Shown: positions 36,178 to 45,636 of the stretch, piece after piece | How the letters are laid out: each line of letters starts with the position of its first letter | How positions within the stretch are numbered: position 1 is the first letter of the stretch | Origin: Streptomyces sp. DSM 15324 | GTDB lineage: Bacteria; Actinomycetota; Actinomycetes; Streptomycetales; Streptomycetaceae | Assembly: GCF_001514285.1 (NCBI RefSeq) | Contig: NZ_KQ949032.1 | Span: 186,001-250,000, forward strand | Direction: 5' to 3' | DNA length: 64,000 nucleotides | The notes under the pieces: generated by a model | What the model was told of the DNA's origin: nothing | Databases searched by the model: none | The model's input: the letters and a program-made list of their open reading frames with translations, nothing else | Program-made: the position numbers and the translations under genes

Positions 36178-37239
36178 ATGCGCTCACTTCGCCGCGGTTC
36201 GAGGCTCGTCGTGGTCCTGCTGTGCGGGGCCGCCCTGCTCGCGGCACGCCCCGCTGCCGCAGACGGGGAGCCCGGCGACGGGACTGGCGCGGACTCCGGG
36301 CTCAGTACGCGGGTGGCGCGGCTGTACGAGGACGCGGCCGTGGCCACCCGGCGCTACGAGACGGGACGGCGTGCGGCGCAGGCGAAGCAGGCCGAGGTCC
36401 GGCGGCTGGAGGAACTCCTCGGCCGGGAACGCCGGGAGACCGCGGTGCTGCGCGAGGACCTGGGCCGTATCGCCCGCGCCCAGTACCGCGACGGGGGCGG
36501 GCTCCCGGTCGTCGCGCAGATGCTGCTGGCGGCCGATCCGGAGCGGCTGATGCGCGGTCAGCATCTGTTCTCCCAGGCGAACCTGGCCGTCGACAACGCG
36601 CTGGAGAAGAGCCGCCGGGCCGAGAGCCGGCTGGCCGCCGACGAGGCGCGGGCCGGCGCGGTCTGGCAGGAGGTCGAGCGCAGACGGGTCGAACTCGCCG
36701 GCCTGCGGCAGGTCATCGAGGACAGGCTGGAGCAGGCGCGGTGGGCGTTGCAGGGGCAGGCGGACGCCTCGGTGGCCGCGGGCGCCTGCCGCGGTGCCGT
36801 ACGGCTCGACCAGCCGCCCGCGCGGGTCACGGGGCCCTGGGTCACCCCGGTGGAGACGTACACCTTGTCGGCGGGCTTCGGCAGCGGCGGTGACCGCTGG
36901 GCGAACCGGCACACCGGGCAGGACTTCGCGGTGCCGATCGGGACGCCGGTGCGGGCGGTCGGCGCGGGGCGCGTGGTGCGGGTGGCGTGCGGGGGAGCGT
37001 TCGGCATCCAGGTGGTGATCCGGCACGCCGACGGCTACTGCACGCAGTACGCCCATCTCGCCGCCGTGACGGTCGACCAGGGGGACCGGGTGACGGCCGG
37101 GCAGTGGATCGGCCAGTCCGGCACCTCCGGCAACTCCACCGGACCGCATCTGCACTTCGAGGCACGGGTCACGCCCGAGCTGGGCTCGTCGGTCGATCCG
37201 GTGCCGTGGCTGGCGGAACGCGGTGTGCCGGTCGCCTAG
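36178..37239 (+). CDS. secreted M23-family peptidoglycan peptidase with coiled coil
   Basis: 353 residues: a signal peptide (1-28, VVVLLCGAALLAARPAAADG), a long coiled-coil region (about 45-195, rich in Glu, Arg and Ala) and a C-terminal M23 (LytM) domain. The zinc motif HTGQDFAVP, then HLAAV and HLHFEARV, give the expected His/Asp ligands, so it should be active. The coiled coil plus LytM layout resembles EnvC/NlpD-type wall remodelling proteins. It follows cydCD by 77 bp and converges on a HAD gene. Confidence 0.87.
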   Translation: MRSLRRGSRLVVVLLCGAALLAARPAAADGEPGDGTGADSGLSTRVARLYEDAAVATRRYETGRRAAQAKQAEVRRLEELLGRERRETAVLREDLGRIARAQYRDGGGLPVVAQMLLAADPERLMRGQHLFSQANLAVDNALEKSRRAESRLAADEARAGAVWQEVERRRVELAGLRQVIEDRLEQARWALQGQADASVAAGACRGAVRLDQPPARVTGPWVTPVETYTLSAGFGSGGDRWANRHTGQDFAVPIGTPVRAVGAGRVVRVACGGAFGIQVVIRHADGYCTQYAHLAAVTVDQGDRVTAGQWIGQSGTSGNSTGPHLHFEARVTPELGSSVDPVPWLAERGVPVA

Positions 37240-37253
37240 GCGGGCGCGGGCCG

Positions 37254-38123
37254 CTACCGCCGCTCGGCGATCAGCCGCTCGATGACCACGGCGACCCCGT
37301 CCTCGTTGTTGGCGACCGTCTGCCCGGAGGCGGCGGCGATCACGTCCGGGTGTGCGTTGCCCATGGCGAACGAGCGGCCCGCCCAGGTCAGCATCTCGAC
37401 GTCGTTGGGCATGTCCCCGAACGCGACGACCTCCTCGTGGGAGATCCCGCGCTCGGCACAGCACAGGGCGAGCGTGCTGGCCTTGGAGACGTCCGGGCCG
37501 CTGATCTCCAGCAGGGCGCTCGGGCTGGACCGGGTGACGTTGGCGCGGTCGCCGATGGCGACGCGGGCCAGGGTGAGGAAGGCGTCCGGGTCGAGCGTGG
37601 GGTGGAACGCGAGGATCTTCAGCACCGGCTCACCGGCGGCGAGGCCGTCCGGCGCCAGCAGCTCCTCGGCGGGAGCGAGGTGGTCGGGGACCTCCATGTG
37701 CATCTTCGGGTACTCCGGCTCCTGGTGGAAGCCGTACGTCTGCTCGATCGCGTACATCGTGCCGGGCGCCGCGTCGCGCAGCAGCCGTACGGCGTCCAGT
37801 GCGTTGTTCCGTTCCAGCTCGCGCACCTTCACGAACCGGTGGGCGCCGGGGCCGCCGTGCAGATCGACCACGGCGGCGCCGTTGCCGCAGATCGCCAGGC
37901 CGTGGCCGTGCACGTGCTCGCTGACGACGTCCATCCAGCGGGCGGGGCGGCCGGTGACGAAGAAGACCTCGATGCCCGCTTCCTCGGCGGCCGCGAGCGC
38001 GGCGACCGTGCGGGGTGACACCGACTTGTCGTCGCGCAGCAGAGTGCCGTCGAGGTCGGTGGCGACCAGCCGCGGCGGGAGGGCGGGGGCCGGGGTCTCG
38101 GGCTGTCGAGTCGCTGAGGTCAC
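37254..38123 (-). CDS. Cof-type HAD phosphatase
   Basis: A 289-residue HAD IIB hydrolase: DLDGTLLRDD near residue 22, VTGRPARW near 57, a Lys in SKASTLALCC and GDMPNDVEMLTWAG near 235. These are the Cof-type signatures, and such enzymes dephosphorylate sugar phosphates or cofactors. The end is 14 bp from the M23 gene stop. Start taken as GTG 38123; an ATG at 38141 would add six residues. A close homologue lies at 46266-47108. Confidence 0.87.
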   Translation of the reverse strand: MTSATRQPETPAPALPPRLVATDLDGTLLRDDKSVSPRTVAALAAAEEAGIEVFFVTGRPARWMDVVSEHVHGHGLAICGNGAAVVDLHGGPGAHRFVKVRELERNNALDAVRLLRDAAPGTMYAIEQTYGFHQEPEYPKMHMEVPDHLAPAEELLAPDGLAAGEPVLKILAFHPTLDPDAFLTLARVAIGDRANVTRSSPSALLEISGPDVSKASTLALCCAERGISHEEVVAFGDMPNDVEMLTWAGRSFAMGNAHPDVIAAASGQTVANNEDGVAVVIERLIAERR

Positions 38124-38232
38124 CCGGCCATTCTCGCGCATATGCCCGCACGGCCGTGCGAGAGCTCGCACACATGAGACTCAGGAAGGGCTCGGGCGGC
38201 CGGTCTTCGCGCTCGGCGACCGGCCGTCGGTG

Positions 38233-39135
38233 TCAGCCGAGTTGGGCCGGAGCCTCCATGGCGATCTGCTCGAAGACCTTCTCGTCCGCCGCGAAGTCGG
38301 AGTCCGGGATGGGCCAGTGGAGCACCAGCTCGGTGAAGCCGAGCTCCTGGTGCCGTCCCGCGAAGTCGACGAAGGCGTCCAGGGACTCCAGCGGACGGCC
38401 GCGGTCCGGGGTGAACCCGGTGAGAAGAATCTTCTCCAGCCCGTTCACGTCCCGGCCCTCGGCGGCGCATGCCTCGGTCAGTTTCCCGATCTGACCGCGA
38501 ATGGCCTGAACCGACTGCTCGGAGCTGCCGTTCTCGTACAGCTTGGGGTCGCCGGTGGTCACCCAGGCCTGACCGTGCCGGGCTGCCAGCCGCAGCCCGC
38601 GCGGCCCGGTCGCCGCGACGGCGAAGGGCAGCCGGGGGCGCTGGACACAGCCGGGGATGTTGCGTGCCTCGTGCGCCGAGTAGAAGGCCCCCTCGTGGGA
38701 CACGGAGTCCTCGGTGAGGAGCCGGTCGAGCAGCGGCACGAACTCGGCGAACCGGTCGGCCCGCTCGCGTGGGGTCCACGGTTCCTGGCCGAGGGCGGTG
38801 GCGTCGAAGCCGGTGCCGCCCGCGCCGATGCCGAGGGTCACCCGGCCGCCGGAGATGTCGTCCAGGGAGATCAGGTCCTTGGCGAGGGTCACCGGGTGCC
38901 GGAAGTTCGGCGAGGTCACCAGAGTGCCCAGCCGCAGTCGGTCGGTGACGGCCGCGGCGGCGGTGAGGGTGGGGACCGCCCCGAACCAGGGGCCGTCACG
39001 GAAGCTGCGCCAGGACAGATGGTCGTAGGTGTAGGCCGTGTGGAAGCCGAGCTGCTCGGCTCGCGCCCACGCCGAACGGCCCCCTTCGTTCCAGCGGCGG
39101 TAGGGGAGGATCACGGTGCTCAGGCGCAGACTCAT
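38233..39135 (-). CDS. LLM-class (F420-type) oxidoreductase
   Basis: A 300-residue luciferase-like monooxygenase-fold protein. It begins MSLRLSTVILPYRRWNEGG and contains FHTAYTYDHLSWRSF, LGTLVTSPNFRHPVTLAKDL and GRVTLGIGAGGTGFDATALG, the TIM-barrel pattern of F420-dependent family members in actinobacteria. It may use F420 or FMN; the substrate is unknown. ATG 39135 is the start. A perfect parS site lies 27 bp upstream. Confidence 0.85.
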   Translation of the reverse strand: MSLRLSTVILPYRRWNEGGRSAWARAEQLGFHTAYTYDHLSWRSFRDGPWFGAVPTLTAAAAVTDRLRLGTLVTSPNFRHPVTLAKDLISLDDISGGRVTLGIGAGGTGFDATALGQEPWTPRERADRFAEFVPLLDRLLTEDSVSHEGAFYSAHEARNIPGCVQRPRLPFAVAATGPRGLRLAARHGQAWVTTGDPKLYENGSSEQSVQAIRGQIGKLTEACAAEGRDVNGLEKILLTGFTPDRGRPLESLDAFVDFAGRHQELGFTELVLHWPIPDSDFAADEKVFEQIAMEAPAQLG

Positions 39136-39161
39136 GTCATCGAGCGTATGCGGACGCCCGT

Positions 39162-39175
39162 GTTTCACGTGAAAC
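39162..39175. other. parS, ParB binding site, perfect
   Basis: GTTTCACGTGAAAC in the promoter region of the LLM-class oxidoreductase gene, downstream of kptA. Confidence 0.92.
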
Positions 39176-39246
39176 AGTCACCGTAAGCGACCAGGTGGCC
39201 ACGGAATGAGGGTTGCCCGAAGGTCTCCGGAAGGTCTCCTTCGAGG

Positions 39247-39795
39247 TCAGTGCGCCTCGGGGAACCGCACGTAGTGCGGCGGGACGGCCTTCGTCAGCCA
39301 CACCCCGTTGGCGCTGACGTGGAAGACATGGCCGTCGCGGTGCATGGCTCCGGCGTCCACGGACAGGACGACGGGGCGTCCCCGGCGGGCTCCCACCCGG
39401 GTCGCGGTCTCCCGGTCGGCCGACAGGTGCACGTCGTGCCGGTTCATCGGCCGCAGCCCCTCGGCCCGGATCGCGTCCAGGAAGCGGGGCACGGTCCCGT
39501 GGTAGAGGTACGGCGGTGGGGTCGCCGGGGGCAGCCCCAGCTCCACCTCGATGCTGTGGCCCTGGCTGGCGCGGATCCGGGTGCCGTCGATCGCGAAGCG
39601 CTTCTTGTCGTTGGTGGCGACGACGTGGTCCAGCTCGTCCCGGGTGAAGCGGAAGCCGTGCGCTGCACACGCCGCGATCAGCTCGTCGATCTCGACCCAG
39701 CCGGCCTCGTCGAGGGTGAGGCCGATGCGCTCGGGCTGGTGGCGCAGATGTTTGGAGAGGTATTTCGACACCTTCACGGTGCGTCCGGGGTCCAT
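39247..39795 (-). CDS. kptA: RNA 2'-phosphotransferase (KptA/Tpt1 family)
   Basis: A 182-residue KptA. The N-terminal half has KYLSKHLRHQPERIGL (R18 and H19 are catalytic-type), GWVEIDELI and NDKKRFAIDG. The C-terminal half has LYHGTVPRFLDAI, the Arg-containing TRVGARRGRPVVLSVD and GHVFHVSANGVWLT. KptA transfers an RNA 2'-phosphate to NAD+; in fungi this ends tRNA splicing. Bacteria lack that splicing, so its natural substrate is unclear. No RNA ligase adjoins. ATG at 39795. Confidence 0.9.
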   Translation of the reverse strand: MDPGRTVKVSKYLSKHLRHQPERIGLTLDEAGWVEIDELIAACAAHGFRFTRDELDHVVATNDKKRFAIDGTRIRASQGHSIEVELGLPPATPPPYLYHGTVPRFLDAIRAEGLRPMNRHDVHLSADRETATRVGARRGRPVVLSVDAGAMHRDGHVFHVSANGVWLTKAVPPHYVRFPEAH

Positions 39796-39850
39796 GCCCT
39801 CAGCATGACGGGGAGACGTGGATCACGCATTTTCTTTTGCGGCTCAGGTT

Positions 39851-39904
39851 TGATCCACAACCAACGGGGTTTATCCACAAGCAAGTTGGCGTTTCTGTGG
39901 ACAA
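39851..39904. promoter_or_regulatory. three DnaA boxes between kptA and the EphD-like gene
   Basis: TGATCCACA at 39851-39859 (one mismatch), TTATCCACA at 39871-39879 (perfect) and TTGTCCACA on the minus strand at 39896-39904 (perfect). The 184-bp gap between kptA and the EphD-like gene's stop is otherwise empty. Confidence 0.65.
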
Positions 39905-39979
39905 CGGGCCGCGCCGCAGGGATCTTTCGCCAAGGCCGCCCGGAGAGAGGGTGTGTGCGGCCGGGCGGCCCAAATCCCC

Positions 39980-41740
39980 TCAGAGCGGTGGCCGCACCCG
40001 GGCGAGGGCCCTCAACACCCGGGGAGCGAGGCGTGACAGAGCGTGCGCTCCGCGCGCCTCCGGCGTCACCGGGACCACGGCCTCGTCACGGACCACGGCG
40101 CGCAGGATCGCGTCCGCGACCTTCTCCGCCGGGTAGTTGCGCAGCCCGTACGCGCGGGTGGCCCGCTTCCGGCGGCGCCGCTCCTCTGCCGCGTCGACAC
40201 CCACGAAGGTGGCCGTGCCCGTGATGCCGGTGTTCACCAGTCCGGGACAGATGGCCGTAACGCCTATGCCCTGACCGGCCAGTTCGGCGCGCAGGCAGGC
40301 ACTCAGCATCAGCACGGCGGCCTTGGACGTGCTGTAGGCGGGCAGCACCCTGGACGGCTGAAAGGCCGCGGCGGACGCGATGTTGACGATGTGCCCGCCC
40401 TGACCGCGCTCGGCCATCCGCCCGCCGAAGAGCCGGCACCCGTGGATGACCCCCCACAGGTTGATGTCCAGTATCCGGCGCCAGTCCTCGGAGGTGGTGT
40501 CGAAGAACGAACCCGCGAGCCCCACCCCGGCGTTGTTCACCAGCACGTCCAACACCCCGTACTCGGCGTGCACCCTGGCCGCGAGCTTCTCCATCTCCCG
40601 TTCGTCGGAGACGTCCGCGGTCTCCGCCCAGGCCTGCGGGGCGCCGATGAGCCGTGCCGTGCCGGCGGTCCGGACCGCGCTCTGCGTGTCCCGGTCGACG
40701 GCGACCACCCGTGCCCCGGCCTCGGCGAACGCGAGCGCCGTGGCCCGCCCGATGCCGCTGCCCGCGCCGGTCACCAGCACCAACTGCCCGCCGAAACGCT
40801 CGGCATGGCGGCCGGTGGGCTGCGGCTGCGGCCCTCCCGTGGCCTCGACGGACGTGACGAACTCGGTGATCCAGGAGGCGACCCGGTCGGGGCGCGTGCG
40901 CGGGACCCAGTGCTTGGCGGGGAGCGTGCGCCGGACCAACCGCGGCACCCACTGCTCCAGTTCGTCGTAGAGCCGCTCCGACAGGAACGCGTCGCCCAGG
41001 GGCGTGATCAGCTGCACGGGCACGTGCGCGTGGGCGTCGGGGCGCGGACGCCGCAGCCTGCTCCTCACGTTGTCCCGGTACAGCCAGGCGCCGTTGGCCG
41101 CGTCCGAGGGCAGTGACGAGGTCGGGTAGCCGTCGCCCGGCACGTTCTCCACCCGGCGCAGGATCGCGGGCCAGCGCCTGCCGAGCGGTCCGCGCCAGAC
41201 CAGTTCGGGCAGGGCGGGCGTGTGCAGCAGGTACACGTACCAGGACTTGGCTCCCTGGCCGAGGAGTTGACCCACCCGGCGAGGGGTGGGCCTGGTGAGG
41301 CGCTTGTTGATCCAGTGACCGAAGTGGTCGAGGGACGGCCCGGACATCGAGGTGAAGGAGGCGATCCGGCCCTTGGTGCGCTCCACGGTCACGAACTCCC
41401 AGGACTGCACCGAACCCCAGTCGTGCCCCACCAGGTGCACCGGCCGGTCCGGGCTGACCGCGTCCACGACCGCCAGGAAGTCGTGCGTCAGCTTCTCCAG
41501 CGTGAACCCGCCCCGCAGCGGCCGCGGCGCGCCGGAGCGGCCGTGGCCCCGGACGTCGTACAGCACCACGTGGAACCGGTCGGCCAGCCGGACCGCGACC
41601 TCGGACCACACCTCCTTGCTGTCCGGGTAACCGTGCACCAGGACGACCACCGGCCGCCCCGTGTCCCCCAGCTCGGCCACGCACAGCTCTGTCCCGCCGG
41701 TGCGCACCCACCGCTCGCGCGCGCCCTGGAGCACCGTCAC
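39980..41740 (-). CDS. alpha/beta hydrolase and short-chain dehydrogenase fusion (EphD-like)
   Basis: About 586 residues, two enzymes in one chain. The N-terminal hydrolase (1-290) has VLVHGYPDSKE and the nucleophile elbow VGHDWGS with D107, as in epoxide hydrolases. The C-terminal SDR (about 310-560) has TGAGSGIGRA, NNAGVG and the catalytic Y-S-T-S-K. The layout matches EphD-type proteins of mycobacteria and Streptomyces, linked to lipid or epoxide metabolism; the substrate here is unknown. GGAGG precedes the GTG at 41740. A long upstream open frame was rejected as antisense to the ABC operon. Confidence 0.87.
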   Translation of the reverse strand: MTVLQGARERWVRTGGTELCVAELGDTGRPVVVLVHGYPDSKEVWSEVAVRLADRFHVVLYDVRGHGRSGAPRPLRGGFTLEKLTHDFLAVVDAVSPDRPVHLVGHDWGSVQSWEFVTVERTKGRIASFTSMSGPSLDHFGHWINKRLTRPTPRRVGQLLGQGAKSWYVYLLHTPALPELVWRGPLGRRWPAILRRVENVPGDGYPTSSLPSDAANGAWLYRDNVRSRLRRPRPDAHAHVPVQLITPLGDAFLSERLYDELEQWVPRLVRRTLPAKHWVPRTRPDRVASWITEFVTSVEATGGPQPQPTGRHAERFGGQLVLVTGAGSGIGRATALAFAEAGARVVAVDRDTQSAVRTAGTARLIGAPQAWAETADVSDEREMEKLAARVHAEYGVLDVLVNNAGVGLAGSFFDTTSEDWRRILDINLWGVIHGCRLFGGRMAERGQGGHIVNIASAAAFQPSRVLPAYSTSKAAVLMLSACLRAELAGQGIGVTAICPGLVNTGITGTATFVGVDAAEERRRRKRATRAYGLRNYPAEKVADAILRAVVRDEAVVPVTPEARGAHALSRLAPRVLRALARVRPPL

Positions 41741-41947
41741 GTCCCCTCCGCCTCGTCCCACCGGTCCGCGTCGACTGCGGTACGTGTCCGTAACTTGACC
41801 ACGCTGAATCTGGCACTTGTTAGAGAAGGCGTCAACAGGGCGGTCGGCGGCCCGGGGCACTCCGATCCCCGTAACTCTCAGGGAGGGCGTCCCCCTACGG
41901 GCCCGTACATCTGAGGTCTGAGGCGAAGACGGCTCTGAGGTCTGACG

Positions 41948-42985
41948 ATGTCCGTGGCGCGCGTCACTACATTCGATGCTGTGACTGTGATCGCGACCGA
42001 AAGCCTGAGCAAGCGGTTCCCCCGGGTGACCGCGCTCGACCGGCTGTCCGTGGACATCGGACCCGGTGTGACCGGACTCGTCGGGGCCAACGGCGCCGGC
42101 AAGTCCACGCTCATCAAGATCCTGCTGGGTCTCTCGCCCGCCACCGAGGGCCGCGCCCACGTGCTCGGCCTCGACGTGGCCACCCAGGGCGCCGCCATCC
42201 GCGAGCGGGTCGGCTACATGCCGGAGCACGACTGCCTCCCGCCCGACGTCTCGGCCACCGAGTTCGTCGTGCACATGGCCCGAATGTCCGGCCTGCCCCC
42301 CACCGCCGCGCGCGAGCGCACCGCGGACACCCTGCGCCACGTGGGGCTGTACGAGGAGCGCTACCGCCCCATAGGGGGCTACTCCACGGGCATGAAACAG
42401 CGCGTCAAGCTGGCCCAGGCGCTGGTGCACGACCCGCAGCTGGTCTTCCTCGACGAGCCCACCAACGGTCTCGACCCGGTCGGGCGTGACGAGATGCTCG
42501 GCCTGATCCGCCGCATCCACACCGACTTCGGCATCTCGGTCCTGGTCACCTCCCACCTCCTCGGCGAACTGGAGCGCACCTGCGACCACGTCGTGGTCGT
42601 CGACGGCGGCAAGCTCCTGCGCTCGAGCTCCACCACCGACTTCACCCAGACCACCGCCACCGTGGCGATCGAGGTCACCGACACCGACGCCCACCCGGAC
42701 GGCACCCGTGCGGTCCGCGACGCGCTCCTCGCGCGCGGCGTGGAGATCGTGGAATCCGGCGCGGGCCTGCCCGGCGCCGGCCACATCCTGCTGCTGACCG
42801 CCCAGGGCGAGGAGACCTACGACGTCGTCCGTGACGTGGTTGCCGACCTCGGACTCGGCCTGGTCCGCATGGAACAGCGCCGGCACCACATCTCCGAGGT
42901 GTTCACCGACGCGGACAGCGCCCCGGACAGCCGCGCGACGGACAGCGACACGACCAGGAAGGAGGCCGTCGGCCATGGCGGTTGA
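41948..42985 (+). CDS. ABC transporter ATP-binding protein
   Basis: A 345-residue ATPase: Walker A GANGAGKST near residue 50, the family signature YSTGMKQRVKLAQALV, Walker B LVFLDEPTNGLDP and a switch His in VLVTSHLLGE. A C-terminal extension of about 100 residues follows. It is first in a four-gene operon: ATPase, permease, ATPase, permease. The operon resembles NosFY or multidrug export types; the substrate is unknown. A later GTG start at 41981 is possible. The 207-bp gap upstream of it has no further feature I can name. Confidence 0.9.
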   Translation: MSVARVTTFDAVTVIATESLSKRFPRVTALDRLSVDIGPGVTGLVGANGAGKSTLIKILLGLSPATEGRAHVLGLDVATQGAAIRERVGYMPEHDCLPPDVSATEFVVHMARMSGLPPTAARERTADTLRHVGLYEERYRPIGGYSTGMKQRVKLAQALVHDPQLVFLDEPTNGLDPVGRDEMLGLIRRIHTDFGISVLVTSHLLGELERTCDHVVVVDGGKLLRSSSTTDFTQTTATVAIEVTDTDAHPDGTRAVRDALLARGVEIVESGAGLPGAGHILLLTAQGEETYDVVRDVVADLGLGLVRMEQRRHHISEVFTDADSAPDSRATDSDTTRKEAVGHGG

Positions 42986-43883
42986 CCAGCCCGTCACCAC
43001 CCCCACGGGGGACCAGACCCGCATCCACAACATCGGCTACCGCAGCTACGACGGCCCCCGCCTCGGCCGCGCCTACGCCCGCCGCTCCCTCTACTCGCAG
43101 TCCCTGCGCGGCGCCTACGGCCTCGGCCGCTCGGTGAAGTCCAAGGTGCTGCCCATGCTGCTGTTCGTGGTGATGTGCGTGCCCGCGGCCATCATGGTCG
43201 CCGTCGCGATCGCCACGAAGGCCACGGAACTCCCCGTCGACTACACGCGCTACGCGATCATCATGCAGGCCGTCATCAGCCTGTACGTCGCCTCGCAGGC
43301 ACCCCAGTCCGTCTCCCGCGACCTGCGCTTCAAGACCGTCCCGCTGTACTTCTCCCGGCCCATCGAGACCGCGGACTACGTACGCGCCAAGTACGCGGCG
43401 CTGGCCTCGGCCCTGTTCGTCCTGACCGCCGCCCCCCTCCTCGTGCTCTACATCGGCGCGCTGCTGGCCAAGCTCGACTTCGCCGATCAGAGCAAGGGAT
43501 TCGCCCAAGGACTCGTCTCCGTGGCCCTGCTCTCCCTGCTCTTCGCCGGCATCGGCCTGGTCATCGCCTCGGTGACGCCCCGCCGCGGCTTCGGCATCGC
43601 GGCCGTCATCGCCGTCCTGACCATCTCCTACGGCGCCGTCTCCACGCTCCAGGCCATCGCCGAGGCCCAGAACAGCACCGGCGCCATCGCCTGGATCGGA
43701 CTCTTCTCGCCGGTCACCCTGATCGACGGCGTTCAGTCCGCGTTCCTCGGCGCCCAATCGGCCTACCCCGGGGCCATGGGCCCGAGCACCGGAGAGGGCG
43801 TGGTCTTCCTCGCCGTCACCCTCGGTCTGATCGCCGGCGGCTACGGCCTCCTGATCCGCCGCTACCGGAAGGTGGGCCTGTGA
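42975..43883 (+). CDS. ABC transporter permease
   Basis: A 302-residue membrane protein with about six helices (near 65-85, 100-118, 150-175, 185-210, 215-235 and 265-290) and the ABC-2 motif SVSRDLRFKTVPLYFSRPIE. Its ATG overlaps the end of the ATPase by 11 bases, behind AAGGAGG, so translation is coupled. It pairs with the ATPase genes on either side. Confidence 0.88.
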   Translation: MAVDQPVTTPTGDQTRIHNIGYRSYDGPRLGRAYARRSLYSQSLRGAYGLGRSVKSKVLPMLLFVVMCVPAAIMVAVAIATKATELPVDYTRYAIIMQAVISLYVASQAPQSVSRDLRFKTVPLYFSRPIETADYVRAKYAALASALFVLTAAPLLVLYIGALLAKLDFADQSKGFAQGLVSVALLSLLFAGIGLVIASVTPRRGFGIAAVIAVLTISYGAVSTLQAIAEAQNSTGAIAWIGLFSPVTLIDGVQSAFLGAQSAYPGAMGPSTGEGVVFLAVTLGLIAGGYGLLIRRYRKVGL

Positions 43884-44791
43884 CCACGCTCCACATCGAC
43901 CACGTCTCCCGCTGGTTCGGCAACGTGGTCGCCGTCAACGACATCACCATGACCATCGGCCCCGGAGTCACCGGCCTGCTCGGCCCCAACGGCGCCGGGA
44001 AGTCCACCCTGATCAACATGATGGGCGGCTTCCTCGCCCCCTCCACCGGCGCCGTCACCCTCGACGGCCGGCCGGTCTGGCGCAACGAGGACATCTACCG
44101 GCACATCGGCATCGTCCCCGAGCGCGAGGCGATGTACGACTTCCTCACCGGCCGCGAGTTCGTCGTCGCCAACGCCGAACTGCACGGACTCGGCGACAAG
44201 GCGGCCCAGCGGGCCCTGGCCACGGTGGAGATGGAGTACGCGCAGGACCGCAAGATCTCGACCTACTCCAAGGGCATGCGCCAGCGCGTGAAGATGGCGA
44301 GCGCCCTCGTCCACGACCCCTCGCTGCTCCTGCTCGACGAGCCCTTCAACGGCATGGACCCGCGTCAGCGCATGCAGCTCATGGATCTGCTGCGGCGCAT
44401 GGGGGACGAGGGCCGCACCGTGCTGTTCTCCTCCCACATCCTCGAAGAGGTCGAACAGCTCGCCCGGCACATCGAGGTCGTCGTCGCCGGACGGCACGCG
44501 GCCAGCGGCGACTTCCGCAGGATCCGCCGCCTGATGACCGACCGGCCGCACCGCTATCTGGTGCGCTCCAGCGACGACCGCGCCCTCGCGGCCGCACTGA
44601 TCGCCGACTCGTCGACCTCCGGCATCGAGGTGGACCTGGCCGAGGGCGCGCTGCGCATCCAGGCCGTCGACTTCGGCCGTTTCACCGCACTGCTGCCGAA
44701 GGTCGCCAGGGACCACGGCATCCGGCTGCTGGCGGTCTCGCCGTCCGACGAGTCCCTCGAGTCCGTCTTCTCGTACCTGGTCGCGGCGTAG
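43880..44791 (+). CDS. second ABC transporter ATP-binding protein
   Basis: A 303-residue ATPase: Walker A GPNGAGKST near residue 37, YSKGMRQRVKMASALV, LLLLDEPFNGMDP and FSSHILEE. The GTG start overlaps the stop of the permease (GTGA, four bases). It is closer in type to drug-resistance or copper NosF-like ATPases than to importers. With the next permease it may form a second transporter, or both halves may act as one. Confidence 0.9.
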   Translation: MTTLHIDHVSRWFGNVVAVNDITMTIGPGVTGLLGPNGAGKSTLINMMGGFLAPSTGAVTLDGRPVWRNEDIYRHIGIVPEREAMYDFLTGREFVVANAELHGLGDKAAQRALATVEMEYAQDRKISTYSKGMRQRVKMASALVHDPSLLLLDEPFNGMDPRQRMQLMDLLRRMGDEGRTVLFSSHILEEVEQLARHIEVVVAGRHAASGDFRRIRRLMTDRPHRYLVRSSDDRALAAALIADSSTSGIEVDLAEGALRIQAVDFGRFTALLPKVARDHGIRLLAVSPSDESLESVFSYLVAA

Positions 44792-44801
44792 GAGGCCGAA
44801 G

Positions 44802-45521
44802 ATGTACGACCCCACAGTCGCCCGGCTCACCTACCGGGCCCTGCTCGGCCGCCGTCGGGCCCTCATCCTGGGCGCCCTGCCCCTGCTGCTGATCGTGATC
44901 TCCGTGGTCGTCCGGGCGCTGACCGGCGCCGACGACCAGACGGCCGCCGACCTGCTGGGCGGGCTCGGTCTGGCCACGATGGTGCCGATCATCGGTGTCA
45001 TCGCCGGCACCGGCGCGATCGGCCCGGAGATCGACGACGGCTCGGTGGTGTATCTGCTGTCCAAGCCGATCAAGCGGCCGACCATCATTTTCACCAAGCT
45101 GATCGTGGCGATCGCGGTGACGATGGTGTTCTCGGCCCTGCCGACGCTGATCGCCGGGTTCATCCTCAACGGCAACGGCCAGCAGATCGCCGTGGCCTAC
45201 ACCGTCGCGGCCCTGGTCTCCTCCATCGCCTACGCGGCCCTCTTCCTGCTGCTGGGCACGGTGTCCCGGCACGCGGTGGTCTTCGGGCTCGTCTACGCCC
45301 TGGTCTGGGAGGCCCTGTTCGGCTCGCTCGTGCCGGGCGCGCGCACCCTCAGCGTCCAGCAGTGGTCGCTGGCCGTCGCCCACAAGGTGGCCGGCGGTGA
45401 CCTGGTCACCTCGGACGTCGGACTGACGACGGCGACCGTGCTGCTCGTCGCGGTGACCGTCCTGGCCACCTGGTACGCGGGACAGAAGCTGCGGTCGCTG
45501 ACCCTCGCGGGCGAGGAGTAG
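44802..45521 (+). CDS. ABC transporter permease, second
   Basis: A 239-residue polytopic protein with about six helices, including the ABC-2 segment SVVYLLSKPIKRPTIIF that mirrors the SRPIE segment of the first permease. It starts 10 bp after the second ATPase. It is the last gene of the operon; I saw no perfect hairpin in the 115 bp that follow. Confidence 0.87.
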   Translation: MYDPTVARLTYRALLGRRRALILGALPLLLIVISVVVRALTGADDQTAADLLGGLGLATMVPIIGVIAGTGAIGPEIDDGSVVYLLSKPIKRPTIIFTKLIVAIAVTMVFSALPTLIAGFILNGNGQQIAVAYTVAALVSSIAYAALFLLLGTVSRHAVVFGLVYALVWEALFGSLVPGARTLSVQQWSLAVAHKVAGGDLVTSDVGLTTATVLLVAVTVLATWYAGQKLRSLTLAGEE

Positions 45522-45636
45522 CAGCGGAGCGGAAGGGGCGGGGGTGGAGCGGCCGTCGCCCTTGACGGTGGCTTCACCCCCTCCCGGGCACACTGGGCCG
45601 AAGGATTGCGGCCCATCAGGAGGTCAGGAGGCCGGG

